DNA of 64,000 nt from Ilex aquifolium (Eukaryota > Streptophyta > Magnoliopsida > Aquifoliales > Aquifoliaceae). The number at the start of each line of letters is the position of its first letter. Position 1 is the first letter of the stretch. Both the position numbers and the translations under genes were made by a program. Below, piece after piece: positions 56,917 to 64,000 of this stretch. The notes under the pieces are model-generated. The model did no database searches. It had not been told where the DNA came from and saw only the letters and a list, made by a program, of their open reading frames with translations. The DNA lies in the NCBI GenBank assembly GCA_951799425.1, contig OX637397.1, positions 8,840,064 to 8,904,063 on the forward strand, in the 5' to 3' direction.

Positions 56917-57299
56917 TAATTTTTTAAAAACTACATTAATTAATTTTTTTAATTTTTAGAATTTTCATATACAAATTCAAGGTGAAAAAACTATTTGCTA
57001 TCTATTTTTGAACAGCTTTTCACCCTTTACATAAGCACGATGAAATTGAACTATACTCGAGTGATTATGTGATCAAATTGATTCAATAATATTGTTGACT
57101 CTTTTGATTAATTGATCCAAAAAATTTTATAACTAATTAATTTAACAAATTGGAATTGTTTCTTTTTATTTCTATTGAAAATTAATTATGCTATGACACA
57201 CGACTAAAAATTTAACATGAACGGTAACTCATTAAATAAACCCTTTAAATAAAAATTTATGATAATGCTACTTATTAATTTGCCTCCTCCTGATTAATA
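56917..57299. other. no recognisable feature
   Basis: AT-rich, no gene. Confidence 0.5.
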
Positions 57300-57846
57300 C
57301 TCCGTTTGGTACAATAAAAAGTTTGAAGGATGAAAAATTAGAAGGATAAATAAAACATCATGTTTGGTAAGGAAGGAAAATAGGAAGGATGGAAAAGTGG
57401 ATAAATGAGCTTTCGTTTCAACTCACCAAAATCAATCCCTCCAAAACTGGAAGAAAAATAGATGAAAAGTTAATTATTTGTGGCGAAATGTATCTTATTT
57501 ATCTATATATCCTTTGATATATAAATATATTATGTATACATTAATTTCATATATAAATACAATGATAAAATATATATTTATACTTTTTTTTAAAAAATAA
57601 TTTAAAAATAAAAATTAGTAGCATTATCATAAATTTTAAAAATTAAAATTAAAATTAAAAATTTAAAAATATTTTTTCCATTTTACTAAGCACAAAAAAT
57701 AATTAATTATTTTTATTTTTCATCCATCCTACCGAATACAAAGGAAGAAAAGTGTATCATTCTTTTTTTTTTTTTCTTGGAGGATAGAAAGTGTATCCCT
57801 CTTACTTTTCATCATTCCTACTTTCTATTATTCCTACCAAGCAGAG
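57300..57846. mobile_element. hAT-like MITE, copy 1
   Basis: Left end CTCCGTTTGGTA, right end TACCAAGCAGAG. The interior (GAAGGATGAAAAATTAGAAGG, CATCATGTTTGGTAAGGAAGG) is present in reverse complement at 60260-61210. No target duplication found. Confidence 0.65.
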
Positions 57847-59531
57847 CACAAATCTCGACTTCGTTCCCTGTCACCCCCAACTACCAAGGAGTCCATTGTG
57901 GCAAAAAGAAAAATATTGAGGTTAAGATCATTCACTGCAGATTTAAAACTAAAAACATTCTTGAGAAAAACAATGAGTATTGTCTTAAAATTGATCTGCA
58001 GATCTTTTATAGGATTGGGGAACAGGGTTTTGTGTAAAAGTTAAGTTGATAATAGTAAGGTTGCTCCATTGTAATTTGAAAGTCAAGGGTTCGAGTTGCT
58101 TGCAGGGGTAACACTGCGTACATCTAACCCTCTCAATACCTCACAATGACGATAACATTGTGTATTGAGTACGCCATATGGGCTTTTAAAAACATACCTG
58201 ATAAGCTAAGAAAAAAAAAGTAGAAGCTTATTTTAGAAGAGTAATGTTATATGGACTTAAAAAATAGACTTGATAATTACTCCAATTGATTTTACTGTAC
58301 AAAATTATTACTATTACAAAATTTAAAGAGGATCAAATATATAATTTTTTATATATATATAAAAATTATTTTCACAATTTAAACACTAAATGCATAAATT
58401 ACAAAATATAATATTATCGGTACGTCAACTTACCTCACCCTATAGGTATACTGCAGTGAAAGAGTCGCACTCTCTTCAGTCCTCCGCCCTTTTCTTTTAT
58501 TTTTTGTTTAACGGTCAATATGTTTGAATTAATTTATACACACGTCGATTAATTCATTTTCTAATCTAGTTAAAGGTAGATCATCCACACAGGAACTAGA
58601 AAATTCATGAGATAAATTACTCATGACCTAACTCTGAAAAACTACCAAATTCAAAGTCAGAACATCTAAATTTATAACTTAGTTTTATTATTACTTAAAT
58701 TACCTTTGAATATCCTTGGTCCTTGTCGTCATAACTCAATAACGTGTGAAAGGAAGAAGACGAAAAGTAAGGTCTCCTCAGTCCTATTCGTCATAACTCA
58801 ATAACAACGATTGAAAGGAAGAAGAAGAAGAAAAGTCAAGGTCTCTTCAGTCCCCAGTCCTTTTCATTATAAATCAATAATGAAAAGTCTTGCATTGCAC
58901 ATTGAGTCAATAACGTCAAAATTTTCATTTAGTTGACATAACACATGTGACATACACGATCTAATTAGGTCATATTTTGTTATTTTTTAATTAGTTTTAG
59001 AATTTAAGTATTATTTATACTCTTGTAAGCTTTTCAACTTAGGAGTTTTAGATTATTTAATATAATTGAGAAAGTTTCTCTTTTATTCTCAATTCTTCTG
59101 ATATTCTTAAATATCAACAGAGTTATTGAAGTTCGAACTGATATTTTTTGTTAATCAACTGACCTAGAATAGGAATATAAATCGGTATTTGTGCGCAAAT
59201 CAATGATTTATTTTAATTAACCTTTTCGTTTATTATACCATTGATTCATTATCCTCTTCCATGCATCGAAAATCCAAATCTTCAATGGTCGGATTTCACT
59301 CTCCTTTAAAAATTTAATGGTCGTATCCGCGGCTAACACGAAACAAAGAGGCCCTAGGCGAAAATATAAATTGAGGCCCTAATAATATTTAATACAATAA
59401 TATAGATATTACTATATATTTATAAGAAAACGAAAATATTTTCATTCAAAAAATGTTTTTCTTGTTTTGCGATGCAAAAATAATAATTAAGTTTTACATT
59501 TAAGTTTTGTGCATCCAAGTTCCATTAACTA
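57847..59531. other. intergenic region, no supported gene
   Basis: AT-rich. A short duplication (GTCAAGGTCTC(C/T)TCAGTCC with ATAACTCAATAAC) occurs at about 58730 and 58800; a similar text (AGTCAAGGTCTACTCAGTCC) stands at 45764. No protein-like frame. Confidence 0.5.
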
Positions 59532-60259
59532 AAGGTGATAAAATTAAATAGTCTAAGAATTATAGTCTTAATGTAACAATGAGTTAAAAGTTATCCCCAA
59601 TAGACAAAAGTCCTAACTCCGCCCATGACACCTACAGCAACCACACACCTCAATTATTTAATGGAAGTTAATAATTGAGGAGATGTAAAAGTAATTATAT
59701 AATTGAGGGTGCAATATAAAAAATATGATAATTGAGGGGGCAATGTATTGCAATAAACAAAGCTTGTGTTTTATTTTTGTTACTTTTTCTTATAATAAAA
59801 AATGATAAATAATTTCAAAGAATCGGGTTGACTACTAGAACTGTTAGTATTAGAACAAAAAATAAACAGGTGTACTCTTTCTTCACTTGAATTAAAATTT
59901 TAATCCGAATTCAAAGGCATATTGATATTTTATTGGTAAATTCTAAGAATCAAAATTTAATCAAGTAAATAAAGAAAAGAAAATGATTTTTTTTACTTCC
60001 CTTCGTGTTATATTTCTCTCCTTATTTCCTATGGCATTCTTTTCCTCACGTCTATTAATTCCATGAACTAGACATAGCATAAAAATAAGGAGAAGCAAAG
60101 TCAAGGAAGCCTTCTCTGGTCATAAATGGCTGCTGAAAAACAGCTTCCGCAAAATAATAAAAGAAAACGACTAAAGGAGATATTTACTAGTCAATGAGGT
60201 CTTTAAAACTCTTCTATGTATGTCTTGACATAAGGAGAGAGAGAATAGCGAGATAAATG

Positions 60260-60854
60260 CTCCGTTTGGCAAGAAATATGGAAAGTAAGAAGGATAGAAA
60301 ATATGAGTGATATATTTTCTATCCTTCAAGGAAAGAAAGTAGGAATGATACACTTTCATTTCTTTGTGTTTGGTAGGATGTATATATGGAAAATAAAAAT
60401 AATTAATTTTTTTTTTGTGCTGGCGAAGATTAGGGGTGACAATCGAGTTGTGTCGTGTCTGTGTTGAGTCATTACGGGTTTGTGTCGAACATTAGTCAAA
60501 CCTAACTCAACTCATTTAACTAATTGTGTCGTGTCAAGTTGATATGTTTTTTTTTTTTTTTTTGCCGTGTTCATGTTCGTATTCGTGTTGACCTACATAA
60601 ACTTTGAATAAAAAATTTAACGCTAATATTCTATTTTCACTTAATTGAATCCATGATGTCAATATTGAGTTTGATGGGTTGAACTGAATATGAGCCGTTT
60701 ATATTTCTTGTTCTCGTGTCAGATCGCGTGTCAGGTCATTTTCAAATTCGTGTCGAGTTAATATCAAGTTCGTGTCATAAAATTTGTGTCAAGTTCAAGT
60801 CGTGTCATCATGTTGAGTCGAAAATTTTCACTCCTAACTAAGATGGAAAAAATA

Positions 60855-60885
<31 letters not shown>

Positions 60886-61210
60886 ATTTTAAAATTTTTT
60901 TAAAATATATATGTAAATACATATTTTATCATTGTATTTTTATATGAAATTAATGTATACATAATATATGTATATATAAAAAGATATATAAAGAAATAAG
61001 ATACATCTCAACACAAATAATTAATTTTTCATCCACTTTCCTTCCGATTTTGGAGGGATTGATTTTAGTGAGTTGGAAATAAAGTTAATCTATCCACTTT
61101 TCCATCCTTCATATTTTCCTTCCTTACCAAACATGATGTTTTATTTATCTCTCAAACTTTTCATCCTTCCAACTTTCAATCCTTCAATTTTTTCATCATA
61201 CCAAACGGAG
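60260..61210. mobile_element. hAT-like MITE, copy 2, with a nested element
   Basis: Ends CTCCGTTTGG and CCAAACGGAG are perfect 10-bp inverted repeats. It is the same family as 57300-57846 in opposite orientation. Flanks GATAAATG/TAAAAGTG are only weakly alike. The comparison with copy A of the duplicated segment shows the empty site. Confidence 0.8.
60431..60839. mobile_element. small element nested in the hAT-like MITE
   Basis: 409 bp flanked by AAGAT on both sides (60426-60430, 60840-60844). Ends TAGGGGTGACA and TTTTCACTCCTAACT are imperfect inverted repeats. The interior is rich in GTGTCG/CGTGTC and has a T16 run. Non-coding. Confidence 0.65.
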
Positions 61211-61245
61211 TAAAAGTGTAACTGTGAGAAAAAATAGGGGGACAA

Positions 61246-61690
61246 AGAAAGAGAAAAAGAGAGAGTACGAGAGTAATGGAGAGAGAGAGTAATAGAGTAA
61301 TTAATGACATTTTTATCTTTTTCCAAAAAAAATGTGTTGAGGGTCAAATAAGTTTTTTTAATGTAGTTTATTTCAATTAAGTCTAAATTTTTGTACCGAC
61401 TTTAAATTTCCCATCATTATATTGCTTCTAATAGGTAATAGGGCCCAAAGAGTATAAATTGAACTGACCTCAACAAGAGACGATTTTGGCTCGAGTCGTT
61501 CGGGAAGAAGGTTTAGAGTCAATTTGACTCGGCTCATGTGATAAACAAATTGTGCTTAAGGTTTTATTAAGGGGTTAAGTAAATAATTTACATGGACGGA
61601 TCTCGTGTTAATTAAAACATACTTGAAGAGAGGTACATGTAATTTACTGTTTCTTTTCCTCCTTTCGAAAGAAGGGTAACTTATACTTTG

Positions 61691-61691
<1 letters not shown>
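61246..61691. other. no recognisable gene
   Basis: Purine-rich microsatellite (GAGAGA) at 61251-61297; otherwise unremarkable. Confidence 0.5.

Positions 61692-61726
<35 letters not shown>
61692..61726. repeat. poly-C tract, 35 nt
   Basis: 35 consecutive C, followed by ACCCC. Produces Gly-rich frames on the minus strand that are not genes. Confidence 0.95.
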
Positions 61727-63059
61727 ACCCCAAAAAACCAATTATTGTCTCCTTTTTACTTTACAATGTCAAATATATATCATGTTTCTTAGTATCATTG
61801 TGCCTTCTGATTAACACCTATTATCAATTGTCAAAAAGTTGCTCACTTTGCCTCTTAAAACAATGTGTTTTCTTCCCTTTGCCCACACACCTGGGCTTTT
61901 TTCATACAAGCGAAAATAATGCTAACTTCTGAGGTAATGTGAGACCAATCCTAATAATCAATGGAGACAATATTTATATAATAAAATAGTTAGATTGTTT
62001 GTCTAGAACTTTTCGGGGGGTTCAGATCGTTTTAATCTGATAGTTCTAATTGAACTTTCATTTTTTTTATAACTCTAAGACTCATGAAACTAATTCAAAA
62101 TTTTTATATATCTGTCATGTATTTTGTCACTTGCTTCTTAATTTGTAAATTACACTTAATGTAAATAAAAAATAGCACATTGAATATAAAAGCCAAATAA
62201 TATTCAACACGAAATGAACTTTAGATTATAAATTAATATATAATTTTATCAAAAATTAATATTTAATTTTGTCCAATTTATATTCAACTTTGTTGAATTA
62301 ACATCAAATTAATTTTTATTTTTATCAAATTAATATTGAAATTCATTTAATCAATTTTATGGAGTACTAAATTATATCAATTTTTGGGTACTAAATAAAA
62401 TTTTATTTGATTTTACTAAATTTTTAATTTTTTGGTACTAAATTTGGAGAAGGGTAATTGTAAAAATAATAATAAAAAATGGGATGAAATTATTAATTTC
62501 CGTTGGCAAAATTGAAGAAGGGAGACAAAGGGAGTCTCTGTGGAATGAATTCAAACCCCAAGGGGTCTCCATATTATAAATATTGTGCTATAAATACCTG
62601 CCAATGCGGGACATGAGATTTTTGACTGGTGAGAGCATTTCACTCTATCCACCTACCCTCTGCCCAATTGGTTGGTCCATTTGTTAAGAGGTTTTATGAG
62701 CGTAACACTTAGGCCCCTGCAGTTAATGTCTGTTAGTATATCCGTTAATAAATTATGTCCAGACCCCCTCAAGTTTGTAGGTGTGTAATACTTATACCCT
62801 TCAAGTTTAAAATGTTATACTTAGACAAAAAAAACTCCAATCAAAGATAGAATACCAAATATTTCAAAATTTATAACCAAAATTCATGTTTTAATATGTC
62901 ACTTATTGAAATAAAATCAAAAATAAAAATCCAAATTTTTTTCTAAGAGCATCTCCTTGGAGGAGTAACGAACTTATCAAGTAAGTTCATCAACATTCAT
63001 TTCAAAGGATTAATTATATATGCAAGATTATTATTTTTCTATTTACTTGCAAAAGTAGG
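61727..63059. other. intergenic region, no supported gene
   Basis: AT-rich. At 62700-62830 a MITE-like end (CTTAGGCCCCTGCAGTTAA ... TTATACCCTTCAAGTTTAAA) resembles the Mutator-type MITEs of this window, but the second end is not found. Confidence 0.5.
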
Positions 63060-63515
63060 TATGTGTGTAGATGCAATAATGTTATTTTTTGTTTCAATCA
63101 ATAAAACTTATTTTTTTTATATCCTAAGATCACATTGTGTGTCCAAATTCACGATTTTATAACTCTGTAAAAAAATAATAAATTTGTACAATAAAATAAA
63201 ATTAAAATTATTATAACGTGTTTAAGGTCGGATAGGACTGACCCGATTGTGGCCCTCTAAAGGCCCATCATGGCCGGCATGTTGGGAGGAGAGATCTTGT
63301 ATTCCACAAACTCTCCGCCATTCACAAGTGGCACAAGTTTTTTGATAAAGGCATGAACCTGAAATCATGTAAATGCCTTGCTAATTGGAGGTTTGTAAGA
63401 ACTAGTCAAAGCTAGCCACTTTCATCTAAGGCATAAAATGGACACTTAAAAAAGATTTGGATTGAGATAGGGTTTATATATATCATCTAAGGCATAAAAT
63501 GGACCCTCAATACCA
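63060..63515. repeat. dispersed repeat, copy B
   Basis: Partner of 13135-13512. After the shared part it continues with GATTGAGATAGGGTTTATATA, a stretch also found in both LTRs of the old Copia, and repeats CATCTAAGGCATAAAATGGA. This links the repeat to old-Copia sequence. Confidence 0.75.
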
Positions 63516-64000
63516 TCATAAACCTATTTGAATTTAGTACTTGTCAATTTTTCTTTTTTCTTTTCTTTTTCGAAACTGTTAATATCTTCACAGTGAATAA
63601 CAACCATTGCAGAATTAAAAAAAATTTCGGCATAGGTCATTAATTGCAATTTCAAAAATTATAAACTACTTGAGCAAAAGCAACAAATATTGCGACAAAT
63701 TGATGTGCAAAGCTATATAACATAGAAAGCAAATAGAGAAAAAACGTAGTGATACTTGTATATGTAAACAATTCATAGGATTGGATTTTGAAGAATTTAC
63801 TTGATATGATTTTCAGTTATCAGTGAAGATATTATGTGAAGATGAGACAATAAAGAAGAAGAAGATGATGAAGAAGAATAAGAAGTAGAGCAACTCATGA
63901 TAGAAAGGAGCTAGAAAGAATCCTTATGTAAAGGCAGTTGATTTTTTCTTTTTTCTTTTTTTCACTTTCTTCTTTTTGTTATTCTATAGTTATTTAATTC
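63516..64000. other. no recognisable gene
   Basis: AT-rich with a GAAGAAGAAGATGATGAAG purine patch at about 63856. No supported gene to the window end. Confidence 0.5.

Larger units (their letters stand above)
59532..61245 (+). repeat. 0.7-kb duplicated segment, copy B, split by a MITE
   Basis: Partner of 54363-55053. Carries a 951-bp hAT-like insertion (60260-61210) that copy A lacks, so the insertion came after the duplication. Copy A in turn is followed by the 133-bp array, copy B is not. Confidence 0.85.

Noticed and set aside
61556..61741. Gly-rich frame on the minus strand
   Set aside because: Produced by the poly-C tract.
1..64000. CRISPR arrays, operons, ribosome binding sites, tRNA or rRNA genes
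   Set aside because: This is plant nuclear DNA, so bacterial features do not apply. TGGTATCAGAGC sites are retrotransposon primer sites, not tRNA genes, and no cloverleaf or rRNA was seen.

Overview
The window is plant nuclear DNA, most likely from a eudicot. It is AT-rich and contains a P-class PPR gene relic, two DUF247 gene relics with the usual C-terminal membrane helix, Ty1/copia and Ty3/gypsy elements of plant lineages, a TRIM, and Mutator-like, hAT-like and Helitron-like short elements. I could not fix the species. I found no protein-coding gene that looks intact over its full length; everything recognisable is a relic or part of a transposable element.

Layout. 1-1455: decayed PPR gene, open at the left window edge. 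1456-6114: mostly empty, with a fragment of a gypsy-associated domain (2710-3129), a possible orphan exon (3416-3544) and a ~62-bp tandem repeat. 6115-12537 (minus): DUF247 gene copy 1, split by a young Tork/Tnt1-like Copia element (7261-12342). 13554-30775: an old plus-strand Copia element carrying nested insertions: a short Helitron-like element (14393-14700), a complete minus-strand Copia (14743-20990), a long solo-LTR-like block (26369-28566) and a second Helitron-like element inside its 3' LTR (29515-30498). 31435-41362 (minus): a Tat-lineage Ty3/gypsy element with dual RNase H and, between pol and the 3' LTR remnant, a spliced gene on the opposite strand. 41363-51758: small inverted-repeat elements (one 822-bp MULE-like element with 9-bp target duplications), duplicated CCA-rich low-complexity DNA, a minus-oriented LTR-like block and a pair of unknown related segments. 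51759-53522 (plus): DUF247 gene copy 2, split by a TRIM. 53523-64000: MITEs, a 0.7-kb segmental duplication (54363 and 59532), a 133-bp tandem array split by a solo LTR with perfect target duplication, a 35-nt poly-C tract, and a second copy of the repeat that lies beside the old Copia.

How the parts relate. The two DUF247 relics are inverted paralogs about 45 kb apart. Each was hit near its N-terminus by a different retrotransposon and then collected stops and frameshifts. LTR divergence judged by eye agrees with the nesting order: the outer Copia (13554-30775) is oldest, the Copia nested in it (about 6 percent) is intermediate, and the Copia in DUF247 copy 1 (about 1.5 percent) is youngest. 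At least six in-frame stops in the gypsy pol/gag can be explained as Gln codons turned into stops by C-to-T change, which fits methylcytosine deamination in silenced DNA.

The most unusual structure is in the gypsy element: the antisense spliced gene, and a GGCGCC-type minisatellite that occurs in three separate places (antisense gene, pol RNase H linker, LTR) in the same strand orientation. All statements on similarity rest on reading motifs by eye; no database search was run.
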